The notes: a model not told the origin generated them from the letters alone. A stretch of 13,832 bases of DNA from VFZS01 sp964353255 (GCA_964353255.1 CAYGVJ010000140.1:1-13832); one strand, 5' to 3'. Shown: positions 7,799 through 13,832, counted from the first letter of the stretch. Numbers and translations: made by a program.

Positions 7799-9115
7799 AT
7801 GAACCGGCAGTTCACTCTTCCGTATGGGCACGGCTCCAGAACGGTAGAGGTTCCCGCGGCTAACCTGGCATGGATCGACGGGCCGAAGCCTGTCCCGCCG
7901 TTAGCCGGGTTGGCGGATGCCGTCAGAACCGCGGTTCGGAATCCGATTGGATCGCCTTGTCTTGCCGAACTGGTCGCCCGGCACGGCAGGCGAACGGTAA
8001 TCCTCATTGACGACGGAACGCGCAGCACTCCACAAGAGCTGATCCTGCCCGTCTTGCTGGACGAACTCACTTCCGCCGGAGTGGCCGCCGGGGACGTCTG
8101 CGTCATGGTAGCTCTCGGCACTCACCGCCCGATGAGCCGGGATGAACTGATCAGCCGCGTTGGGAGGGAGGTTTTCGAGCGCGTTGAGGTCATCAATCTT
8201 CCCCAAGAGCCGGAGGACTTTGTGGATCTGGGCGTGACGCCGCTCGGCGTTCCCATCCAGGTCAGCCGGCGGTACCTGGAGAGCAATATCAGCATCGCGG
8301 TCGGGAATATCATTCCGCATATGTATGCCGGCTGGGCGGGCGGTGCAAAGATGGTTCAGCCGGGAGTCAGCAGCGCCCTGACTACGGCGAAGACCCACCT
8401 GATCGCCGGCCCGCGAGTTTATGAGATTCTCGGCGAAGTGGACAATCCGGTGCGCAAGGAAATGGAGGAGATCGCGCTCCAGTCGGGCCTGAAATTCATT
8501 GTCAACGTGGTGCTGAATGCCGCGGGCCAGGTGGTGGCCGTTCTCGCGGGAGATGTGGTCCAAGCTCATCGCGCGGGTGTTGAAATCGCCCGGCCGATTT
8601 ATACTTTGGAAGTCAAAGAGAAGCCCGATATCGTCATTGCCAGTTCCCACCCTGCCGACCGCGATCTGTGGCAGGGCTTCAAGCCCGTCAACAACTGCGG
8701 CATGCTCGTCAAGGACGGCGGCACGTTGATCCTTCTGATCCCCGCCCCGGAGGGTATCGCGCCGGATCACCCCCAGCTAGTTGAATTCGGCACGACTTCC
8801 GCCGAAGAAGTGATGAAACTGGTAGATGCCGGCGAAGTCGCCGACGGGGTGGCGGCGGCAACCTATTTGGCCTTTGAACGGACTCGCCGGCGGGTGAACG
8901 TGATCCTGGTATCTGATGGAGTCTCCTGTGCGGAAGCCGGGAAGATCGGAATCTCCGCGACAACAAGTTTCGCGGACGCCTTCAGCGCCGCCCTCAAGCG
9001 TCATGGTGATTCGGCCCGGATTGGTGTTGTGACCCAAGGGGCAGACATCATGGTAAGTCGGCAATACCGTTCAGCTTGCGGCATCCTGACCGCAGCGCCC
9101 GTCAACCGCCCTTGA
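7799..9115 (+). CDS. LarA-family nickel-pincer (NPN) racemase/epimerase
   Basis: A 438-residue cytoplasmic member of the LarA (DUF2088) family, which racemises or epimerises 2-hydroxy acids with a nickel pincer nucleotide. The residues needed in lactobacillar LarA are all visible: R75 in DDGTR, catalytic H109 in GTHRPMS, catalytic H174 in IPHMYAG, cofactor-binding K184 in GGAK, nickel ligand H200 in TAKTHL, and Q292 and K295 in HPADRDLWQGFKP. Numbering is nearly that of the L. plantarum enzyme. The N-terminus MNRQFTLPYGHG is typical, so the ATG is right although its ribosome site is poor; it lies 4 nt after the preceding stop, suggesting coupling. Cofactor-synthesis genes (larB, larC, larE) are not in this window. 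The family accepts many substrates (lactate, malate, sugar acids), so the substrate is left open; the adjacent ACS transporter points to a carboxylate. The 3' end overlaps the convergent sulfatase gene by 14 nt. Confidence 0.92.
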   Translation: MNRQFTLPYGHGSRTVEVPAANLAWIDGPKPVPPLAGLADAVRTAVRNPIGSPCLAELVARHGRRTVILIDDGTRSTPQELILPVLLDELTSAGVAAGDVCVMVALGTHRPMSRDELISRVGREVFERVEVINLPQEPEDFVDLGVTPLGVPIQVSRRYLESNISIAVGNIIPHMYAGWAGGAKMVQPGVSSALTTAKTHLIAGPRVYEILGEVDNPVRKEMEEIALQSGLKFIVNVVLNAAGQVVAVLAGDVVQAHRAGVEIARPIYTLEVKEKPDIVIASSHPADRDLWQGFKPVNNCGMLVKDGGTLILLIPAPEGIAPDHPQLVEFGTTSAEEVMKLVDAGEVADGVAAATYLAFERTRRRVNVILVSDGVSCAEAGKIGISATTSFADAFSAALKRHGDSARIGVVTQGADIMVSRQYRSACGILTAAPVNRP

Positions 9116-10490
9116 GCACCGGCCACTGGCCCGCGTTCGTGTCTTCGACCGCGCGGCTCAGGGTGTACCGCCAGGCCATTCGCGCCTGGTCCGGGAAGGT
9201 ATCAATGAGGGCTTCCATCCGGGCGCGGATGTCCGCGACGATTTGCGGGTTGTCGCCGGCCACGTCGTAGCTTTCGTCGGCATCGGCCTCCAGATCGTAC
9301 AGTTCGGGCCGGGGCAGCGGCAGGTTGAAGTAGCCGACCTTGGGTTCCGGCGTCCAGGGCGGCGCGTTGGGGCGCGCCACGTGCAGCTTCCAGCGCCCCA
9401 TTCGCGCGCACTGCACGTCCAAAGAAGAGAAATAGAGAAACGCGTCGCGCTCCACGGCGCTCTGTTCGCCGGTGAGCAGAGGCCAGATGTCCACTCCATC
9501 CAGGGGGTTGGGCGGCAGGGGGGCGCCCGCCAGGCGAGCCAGCGTCGGCAGGATGTCCATTGTCGTCGCCATGCCCTGGATCACTACGCCGCTCGGAATG
9601 CGGCCCGGAAAGCGCGCGATGAAAGGCATGCGCATGCCGCCTTCGAAAGTTTCGGCCTTGCGCCCGCGCAGGCGTCCCGCGCTGCCCTGGAACCACGGCC
9701 CGTTGTCGCTCGAGAACATCACCAGCGTCTGGTCGTCGATGCCGTGGTCCCCGAGCGCTGCGAGCACTTGCCCCACGCTCCAGTCCAGTTCCTCGACCGC
9801 ATCCCCGTACGGCCCCATTCCGCTGTTGCCCCGGAAGCGCGCCGAAGCCGCCAGCGGCAGGTGCGGCATGGGGGGAGCCAGGTACAGGAAAAACGGCGTC
9901 TCCTTCGATCCCGCGATGAACTGGACCGCCTGCTTCGTGTAGCGCTCGGCCAGGTTTTCCAGATTCGCCGGATCCTCGATGACCGTCGTGTTGTGCAGCA
10001 GCACCCGCGGCCACATGTCGTTGCTGTACGGGATGCCGAAGTACTCGTCGAAGCCCCGGCTGGTGGGCAGGTACTGCGGCTGCGATCCCAGGTGCCACTT
10101 GCCGATGCACATGGTCCTGTAGTTCCGGATCTTGAGCACCTCAGCGACGGTGGTCTCCGACTCCGGCAGTCCGGACGGGCTCTCGGGCCAGAGGACGTCC
10201 GGCACTCCCACGCGCGTCGGGTAACGTCCCGTCATCAGCGCCGCGCGGGAGGGCGAGCAGAGCGGGCTCGCCGAATAGAACTGGCGGAACCGCACGCCGC
10301 CGCGCGCCATGTTGTCCAGATTCGGCGTGCGGATCTGCGAACCGTAGCAGCCCAGGTCGCCGTATCCGAGGTCGTCGGCGTTGATGTAGATGAAGTTAGG
10401 CGGGCGACTCTGCGCCCTGGCCACCCGGCCCAGGGCGGCGGCTGCCGCCGCTCTCAGCAAAGCTCGTTTGGTGACGCCGCGACCAGGCAT
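9102..10490 (-). CDS. exported FGly-dependent sulfatase (arylsulfatase type)
   Basis: This 462-residue sulfatase hydrolyses sulfate esters in the periplasm or outside the cell. The modification motif is LCSPSRAALMTG, in which C78 would be converted to formylglycine. Other active-site residues visible are metal-binding D39 and D40 (NADDLGYGD), K131 and H133 (GKWHLG), H210 (PMPHLPL), D262 and N263 (SSDNG), and K278 before FEGGMRMPF. Residues 1-27 form a signal with TKRALLR followed by an Ala-rich stretch ending ARAQ, a Tat-like but imperfect (KR) motif. The start at 10490 has GGGGGTG 6 nt upstream; the frame is open further upstream but lacks sulfatase sequence there. The gene starts 14 nt after the ASST stop, so the two form an operon. 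No formylglycine-generating enzyme or anSME gene lies in the window, so maturation must be supplied elsewhere. The substrate is unknown. Confidence 0.93.
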   Translation of the reverse strand: MPGRGVTKRALLRAAAAAALGRVARAQSRPPNFIYINADDLGYGDLGCYGSQIRTPNLDNMARGGVRFRQFYSASPLCSPSRAALMTGRYPTRVGVPDVLWPESPSGLPESETTVAEVLKIRNYRTMCIGKWHLGSQPQYLPTSRGFDEYFGIPYSNDMWPRVLLHNTTVIEDPANLENLAERYTKQAVQFIAGSKETPFFLYLAPPMPHLPLAASARFRGNSGMGPYGDAVEELDWSVGQVLAALGDHGIDDQTLVMFSSDNGPWFQGSAGRLRGRKAETFEGGMRMPFIARFPGRIPSGVVIQGMATTMDILPTLARLAGAPLPPNPLDGVDIWPLLTGEQSAVERDAFLYFSSLDVQCARMGRWKLHVARPNAPPWTPEPKVGYFNLPLPRPELYDLEADADESYDVAGDNPQIVADIRARMEALIDTFPDQARMAWRYTLSRAVEDTNAGQWPVLKGG

Positions 10491-10504
10491 TGAAAACACC
10501 CCCT

Positions 10505-12271
10505 TCACGGAGTGTACAGGTCGCGCATCCGGAAGGCACGGTACACCTGCGTCGCCGCCTGGAGGTTGTAAACGATTCCGCCCGAAGAATTCACCTCGAC
10601 CATTCGGGTGGTGGCGGGCTGGCCCTGATCGCCCGGAATCCAGCCCAGGTCGAAACTGTAGTTGCCGTTTTCGAGCGCCTGCGCCGTTCCCAGCGCCAGC
10701 GAGTAGGCCCCCAGGTCGGCGTTGAGCACGAAGGTGGCCACCCGGTTGGCTTCGTCGAGATGGATCACCTGCCCGCGGCTGTGCGCGCTGGAATCCGTGG
10801 CCCGCCGCGTGTTGCCGTTGTCGAAAACCGTCAAGGTGGAGTTGTCGTCCGGCAGAAAACCGGCGTCGTGCTGGTGGGAGAACCACGGATTGGGATCGTT
10901 CGAGACGGCCTGGAAATCGCCGTCCTTGCCCAGCCGCCAGATCACGTCGCCGGAGCCCTCGCCGTTGCGGTAGTCGATCTTGATGACCCAGTCCTGGTGG
11001 CGCGCCGAGTAAAGAATGTCGCCGTCCGGGGTGAGTTGGACCGAGTTGCCGTGGAGCCAGTCGTTAGCCTGATCACTCGCGTAGAAGGGGGCGCAGCCTC
11101 CGCCGCCGCGCACGCAGCTCTCGCCCAGCACCGCCTTCCGCGTCGCATCCAGGTGGTCGAAAGCGTCCCAGGCCCACACCACTTGCAGGTTGCCGTTCAG
11201 CGCCACGATCACGTCTCCGAGCACGTTGACCGCCCCCGGCCCTTGCACATCAGTGAGGATCCGCTCGGTGGCGGCCAGCGCCAGGATCGTGCCGTCCGGG
11301 AGGCGCCGGGCGTCGTGGTGGAATGAAGTCACCGGGCGCATGCCCATGTTTACGAGCTGCTCCGCCACTCGGGCCGCATTGGTTTCCCGAACAGTGTTGC
11401 CCACCAAGTCGAATTCGCGCAGGATCTGGCGGGAAGAATCGACGCTCGCGTCCCAGATAATGCCTAAGAAGAGGCCGCCCGGCTCGGGAGCGGTGAGGAA
11501 CGATACCCCGTCCGGATAGAACCACACCAGGTTCCCCTGAAGGTCTGTGGCCACGATGGACTGCGACAGGCTGCTCTGCAACAGCACGCCCTGCGCCGGC
11601 GGCTGCGGCGGCTGAAGCAGCGTGTAGGGCGCCAGCGGCAGCGACACCTGCGGAGTGGTCAGCGCCATTTCCGGACCCTGAACGAATTCCGAGCCGGTAT
11701 CCAGGATGTGCTTCACCGCATAGGTCGTGCCGGCGCGCAGCCCGGCCAGGTAGAAATTCATGGTCAGGCCGTGGCCGCAATCCTGGTAGTTCGTGTTCTG
11801 AACGAGTCCGTCCGGAGCGCGGAAGTCAACCCGCATGCGGGCGCCCGCCGCGCACGCCGGCGCGCTGTAGAGAAACACCAGCGGATTCCGCGTCGCCGTA
11901 ATCACCGGCGCATCGCGGCCGGCGCGCGGCACGATCTTGTAGGCCGCTCGCGCCGAGGCGGAATCGGAAGTGGCGAGGTTCCTGACCGAAACCTCGATTA
12001 CGTAAGAGCCCTCGTGGTCGCCCACCGCCCAGTACAGCGTGTTGAGCGGGCCGTAGTCGCGGATGATGCGCGCGTTCGAGCCGACGCGCCGCTCGCGGAA
12101 GCGGTACCACAACGTGCCCCCTGCCGCGTCGGAGACCGTCGCGGTCCACGTGACCACGTCGCCCACGAAGGCTGGCGACGGAAGCGAAGGCGAAAGCGCC
12201 ACAGACATGGCCGCCGCCGGCAAAGACATCACCGCAACGACCAGAAGTGCAAAGCCCGTTTTTAGCCCCAT
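10505..12271 (-). CDS. exported arylsulfate sulfotransferase (ASST) family protein
   Basis: A 588-residue PAPS-independent sulfotransferase, which moves sulfate from one phenolic ester to another phenol through a sulfo-histidine. A signal peptide covers residues 1-22 (MGLKTGFALLVVAVMSLPAAA). An Ig-like beta domain lies at about 25-115, and a second beta segment to about 210. The rest (about 225-588) is the ASST beta-propeller. It keeps the histidine set of the family: H318/H319 in SFHHDARRLPDG, H407 in DWLHGNSVQLTPDG, R424 in YSARHQDW, and H466/H468 in FSHQHDAGFLPD, the last likely supplying the sulfate-accepting histidine. C386 and C393 are close enough for a local disulfide; whether this matches the Dsb-dependent disulfide of enterobacterial ASST is not clear. 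The ATG is chosen for the signal peptide; its Shine-Dalgarno is weak. It is first in a two-gene operon with the sulfatase. Donor and acceptor are unknown. Confidence 0.88.
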   Translation of the reverse strand: MGLKTGFALLVVAVMSLPAAAMSVALSPSLPSPAFVGDVVTWTATVSDAAGGTLWYRFRERRVGSNARIIRDYGPLNTLYWAVGDHEGSYVIEVSVRNLATSDSASARAAYKIVPRAGRDAPVITATRNPLVFLYSAPACAAGARMRVDFRAPDGLVQNTNYQDCGHGLTMNFYLAGLRAGTTYAVKHILDTGSEFVQGPEMALTTPQVSLPLAPYTLLQPPQPPAQGVLLQSSLSQSIVATDLQGNLVWFYPDGVSFLTAPEPGGLFLGIIWDASVDSSRQILREFDLVGNTVRETNAARVAEQLVNMGMRPVTSFHHDARRLPDGTILALAATERILTDVQGPGAVNVLGDVIVALNGNLQVVWAWDAFDHLDATRKAVLGESCVRGGGGCAPFYASDQANDWLHGNSVQLTPDGDILYSARHQDWVIKIDYRNGEGSGDVIWRLGKDGDFQAVSNDPNPWFSHQHDAGFLPDDNSTLTVFDNGNTRRATDSSAHSRGQVIHLDEANRVATFVLNADLGAYSLALGTAQALENGNYSFDLGWIPGDQGQPATTRMVEVNSSGGIVYNLQAATQVYRAFRMRDLYTP

Positions 12272-12392
12272 GCCGCTTATGATGCTGCCGGCCAGGGCAA
12301 AGTTACGGCGAGGTCCTCACGGCCGGCTGGCCGGCAGTGGGGAGAAATGCGGGCTAGAATCGAAGGGGAGTCCAGCCAGGCAAACCAGAGCC
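12272..12392. promoter_or_regulatory. divergent promoter region between ASST and cupin genes
   Basis: These 121 nt separate two divergent genes and must hold both promoters unless the cupin is expressed from elsewhere. TAGAAT (12355-12360) is a five-of-six match to a -10 box for the cupin, about 32 nt before its ATG, but there is no good -35. GCCGGC occurs twice, separated by TG (about 12322-12335), so the sequence can form a short hairpin or serve as a protein site. No clear promoter for ASST was seen. Function is inferred. Confidence 0.3.
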
Positions 12393-12758
12393 ATGACCGC
12401 GAAATTCAATCTCGACGCCAAATTCGCGCTGTTCTCCGATCACTGGCGCCCGAAAGTGATCGCGAGTCTGAACGGGCAGGAACTCAAGCTGGTCAAGGTG
12501 ACAGGGACGTTCCCTTGGCACTGCCACGCCGCGGAGGACGAACTCTTCATCACCTGGAAGGGAACCTTCAGGGTCGAGTTCCGCGATCGACTCGTCGAGC
12601 TTCACGCCGGCGAGGGTCTGGTGGTGCCGCGTGGCATCGAACATCGAACCTCTGCGGATGAAGAAGCTGAGGTTCTGTGCTTCGAGCCCGCTAACACACG
12701 AAACACCGGCGACCTCGCGAACGACCCCTTCACCGCCCCGAACGGAGCGGCGCTCTAA
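12393..12758 (+). CDS. small single-domain cupin (mannose-6-phosphate-isomerase-like)
   Basis: A 121-residue cytoplasmic protein with one cupin barrel (Cupin_2 type). Both signature motifs are present: WHCHAAEDE with H43, H45 and E50, and GEGLVVPRGIEHRTS with P79, G81 and H84. The full 3-His/1-Glu metal set is therefore intact, so it can bind Fe, Mn, Zn or Ni. The start at 12393 follows from the family N-terminus (MTAKFNLDAKFALFSDHW) and length; upstream in-frame sequence runs antisense through the ASST gene and is not cupin. The ribosome site is weak (CCAGAG). Proteins this small with this architecture are annotated as cupins of unknown role; isomerase, dioxygenase or sensor functions cannot be told apart from sequence. 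Divergent from the ASST-sulfatase operon, but a link to it is not shown. Confidence 0.88.
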   Translation: MTAKFNLDAKFALFSDHWRPKVIASLNGQELKLVKVTGTFPWHCHAAEDELFITWKGTFRVEFRDRLVELHAGEGLVVPRGIEHRTSADEEAEVLCFEPANTRNTGDLANDPFTAPNGAAL

Positions 12759-12760
12759 GA

Positions 12761-12792
12761 CCGCCGCGAGGCGGCCCGGCGAGCCCGCCGGG
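12761..12792. terminator. tandem GC hairpins downstream of cupin
   Basis: Three bases after the cupin stop come two adjacent perfect hairpins: CCGCC/GGCGG (12761-12765 with 12770-12774, GCGA tetraloop) and CCCGGCG/CGCCGGG (12775-12781 with 12786-12792, AGCC loop). Neither strand has a T-tract after them, so this would be an I-shaped or Rho-assisted terminator. Being palindromic, it could serve both the cupin gene and anything transcribed on the minus strand from the tRNA-like sequence. Confidence 0.45.
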
Positions 12793-12818
12793 AACCGCTA
12801 AGTTGTTAAGTTGCTCTG

Positions 12819-12900
12819 TGCGGAGCGAGCGACCTGAGCCCCCCTCGCTCGCCCCACCAGGACCTCAAGCTAGCGCGTCTGCCAATTCCGCCATCTCCGC
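12819..12900 (-). pseudogene. degenerate tRNA-Leu(GAG)-like sequence
   Basis: Read on the minus strand, this 82-nt stretch has the shape of a class II tRNA. The 5' acceptor strand GCGGAGA is followed by TG, a D arm with stem GCG/CGC around GAATTGGCAGA, and then an anticodon loop TTGAGGT (anticodon GAG, leucine). The 3' end GCTCCGC plus discriminator A pairs with the 5' strand at six of seven positions. The rest is damaged: the anticodon stem CTAGC/CCTGG has a C-C clash next to the loop; the T stem GGGGG/CGCTC has a G-G clash; and the T loop CTCAGGT lacks T54 and A58. CCA is not encoded. A perfect 8-bp inverted repeat (12825-12832 with 12845-12852) competes with the cloverleaf. It is most likely a tRNA relic, though a poorly scoring functional tRNA is not excluded. 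Confidence 0.6.
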
Positions 12901-12947
12901 ACTGCGCCTTGGGCGTGCGAGAATAGGATCACAGGGAGCGATCCGCG

Positions 12948-13247
12948 ATGGCTGCGAGCGTTCTTCCCGATCACGAGCTGATCGCCGCATTTTGCCGGCG
13001 CAACCACATCCGCAAGCTCGCCCTGTTCGGCTCCGTGCTGCGGGAGGACTTCTCCGCCGCCAGCGACATCGATGTGCTCGTCGAGTTCGAGCCCGCCCAC
13101 GTGCCGGGCCTGGCCTTCTTCCGGATGCAGGCCGAACTCTCGGAGATCTTCGGGCGCAGAGTCGATCTCCACACTCCCGGCTGGCTCAGCCCGCTGATCC
13201 GGGACCGCGCTCTGGCTGGCGCCGAGCTTCATTATGTCGCAGCGTGA
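12948..13247 (+). CDS. MNT-domain nucleotidyltransferase antitoxin (MntA-like)
   Basis: A 99-residue minimal nucleotidyltransferase. The polymerase-beta-type motif is complete: G28-S29, ten residues, then D40-I-D42 (FGSVLREDFSAASDIDVLVEF), with the third metal-binding acid D73 in RVDLHTP. In characterised MNT/HEPN pairs the MNT protein neutralises the HEPN toxin by adding AMP units to a tyrosine in it. AGGGAG (12933-12938), 9 nt before the ATG, supports the start. The gene overlaps the following HEPN gene by 14 nt, so translation is probably coupled and antitoxin is made first. Length is normal for the family. No clear promoter was found in the short interval between it and the tRNA-like sequence. 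Confidence 0.9.
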   Translation: MAASVLPDHELIAAFCRRNHIRKLALFGSVLREDFSAASDIDVLVEFEPAHVPGLAFFRMQAELSEIFGRRVDLHTPGWLSPLIRDRALAGAELHYVAA

Positions 13248-13581
13248 CCCGCGCGTGCCGCTCGAACAGATGCGTTCCCACGCACGTGAGGCGCTGGCAA
13301 TTCTACAGGGAAGGAAGCGACCCGACCTGGACAGTGATCGGCTGCTGTGCCTTGCCTTGGTGCGGTTGCTGGAGGTAGTCGGCGAGGCGGCCACCCGGGT
13401 CCCGCCGGAGGTGCGTGAGCGCCACCCAGAGGTACCTTGGTCTCAGATCATCGCATTGCGTCACCGGCTGATTCACGCCTACGATCGGGTCGATCTGGAT
13501 ATCGTCTGGCAGATCGCCTCACACGATCTTCCGGCGCTCCTCCGCCAACTCGGCGCCATCCTGGAGGCAGAGCCAGTTTAA
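13234..13581 (+). CDS. HEPN-domain RNase toxin (HepT/DUF86-like)
   Basis: A 115-residue, all-helical HEPN protein, the toxin partner of the preceding nucleotidyltransferase. The RX4HXY signature is intact: R76, H81 and Y83 in LRHRLIHAYDRVD. The Arg and His form the ribonuclease centre at the dimer interface, and Y83 is the expected AMP acceptor. A G-E-A segment (GEAATRVPPEVRERHP, from about residue 50) typical of DUF86 precedes it. In studied homologues the toxin attacks tRNA or mRNA; here the target is unknown. The start ATG (13234) lies inside the antitoxin gene and has only a weak ribosome site, consistent with coupled translation. All key residues are present, so the pair looks functional. 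Confidence 0.88.
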   Translation: MSQRDPRVPLEQMRSHAREALAILQGRKRPDLDSDRLLCLALVRLLEVVGEAATRVPPEVRERHPEVPWSQIIALRHRLIHAYDRVDLDIVWQIASHDLPALLRQLGAILEAEPV

Positions 13582-13781
13582 GGACTCACACGTGCACCCG
13601 CGCCGCACCGGCGTCCACAATCCCCTCCGCAGCGGCGTGGCGGAACGCGTGGCCATGATAATGCCTGCCATGCAAGGCGCCATTGGCGCTAGCCACGCCG
13701 AGAGTCCTTTTGAAGTAGAGTAAGAGCTGGCATGCGGACTTGTCTGGCTAGGACCGCGAACCTCCGAAGGTGCAGGTCTAG
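13582..13781. other. non-coding stretch after the toxin-antitoxin pair
   Basis: No convincing gene was found here. A 9-bp inverted repeat (CGGCGTGGC at 13633-13641, complement at 13692-13700) encloses 50 nt rich in further short palindromes such as GGCGCC. There is no T-tract after it. It may be decayed coding or mobile sequence; nothing firmer can be said. Confidence 0.4.
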
Positions 13782-13832
13782 TGTCCTGTCTCTAAAGTTC
13801 GTTTATACTTCCGGAGCTTCCTTATGATCGTG
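13782..13832 (+). mobile_element. possible left edge of an insertion sequence, cut by the window
   Basis: The composition changes here to a more AT-rich sequence starting TGTCCTGTCTCTAAAGTTCG directly after CTAG. A TATACT -10-like box (13804-13809), a GGAG ribosome site and an ATG follow within 45 nt. That compact order resembles the end of an IS with its transposase gene just inside. The other end, target duplication and transposase all lie outside the window, so this is a weak inference. Confidence 0.22.
13824..13832 (+). CDS. first codons of a truncated gene (possible transposase)
   Basis: ATG ATC GTG reads to the window edge. GGAG (13813-13816) lies 7 nt before the ATG, an ideal spacing, and TATACT (13804-13809) is a plausible -10 box. 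Three codons cannot identify a product; the mobile-element reading rests on the preceding sequence only. Confidence 0.25.

Noticed and set aside
9243..10493. A 416-codon plus-strand frame opposite the sulfatase.
   Set aside because: It is an Arg/His/Val-rich antisense shadow of a clearly identified sulfatase, with no domain or start signal.
10491..10886. Upstream extension of the sulfatase frame by 132 codons.
   Set aside because: It runs through the 3' end of the ASST gene in another frame, has no sulfatase or signal sequence, and an internal ATG at 10490 has a good ribosome site and starts an export signal.
12063..12392. Longer N-terminus for the cupin from 12063.
   Set aside because: This part is antisense to the ASST signal peptide and N-terminal domain; the cupin family starts near the ATG at 12393.
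13633..13700. Inverted repeat considered as a terminator for the toxin-antitoxin operon.
   Set aside because: The 9-bp arms are 50 nt apart with no T-tract, so a terminator call is not supported.
1..13832. CRISPR array or tandem-repeat system.
   Set aside because: No regularly spaced direct repeats were found; only isolated short repeats such as TAAGTTG twice near 12799-12812.

Overview
The window is GC-rich, densely coding bacterial DNA. An Acidobacteriota host, in the Bryobacterales or 'Solibacter'-like part of the phylum, is the best guess. The reason is the 1,104-residue Oar-like TonB-dependent receptor with an N-terminal carboxypeptidase-regulatory domain, a family greatly expanded there, together with secreted GH3, sulfatase and aryl-sulfotransferase genes. 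This placement is inference; no rRNA or taxonomic marker is present.

Layout. (1) Positions 1-9115, plus strand: a good sigma70-type promoter (TTGACA, 17 nt, TACACT) precedes an Oar-like outer-membrane receptor. A 121-nt gap with a hairpin follows, then a tightly packed set: secreted GH3 glycosidase, ACS-type MFS transporter (GTG start, 13-nt gap), Asp/Glu-racemase-superfamily protein (6-nt gap) and LarA-family nickel-pincer racemase/epimerase (4-nt gap). The order suggests outer-membrane binding, periplasmic deglycosylation, inner-membrane import of an organic or sugar acid, and two different stereochemical or rearrangement enzymes. (2) Positions 9102-12271, minus strand: an exported arylsulfate sulfotransferase (ASST) followed 14 nt later by an exported FGly-type sulfatase. 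Their transcription converges on larA, and the two coding regions overlap tail to tail by 14 nt. (3) Positions 12393-12758, plus: a small single-domain cupin, divergent from ASST and followed by two perfect GC hairpins. (4) Positions 12819-12900, minus: a degenerate tRNA-Leu(GAG)-like sequence with a good 5' half and a corrupted T arm. (5) Positions 12948-13581, plus: a complete MNT/HEPN (MntA/HepT-like) toxin-antitoxin pair. (6) Positions 13582-13832: mostly without recognisable genes, ending in what may be the edge of a mobile element and the first codons of a gene cut by the window.

The most interesting units are the receptor/GH3/MFS/two-racemase cluster, which looks like an undescribed uptake and isomerisation route for a glycosylated hydroxy acid or sugar acid, and the ASST-sulfatase operon, which pairs sulfate transfer with sulfate hydrolysis. 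A third is the tRNA-Leu relic beside an MNT/HEPN module whose toxin family is known to act on tRNA.
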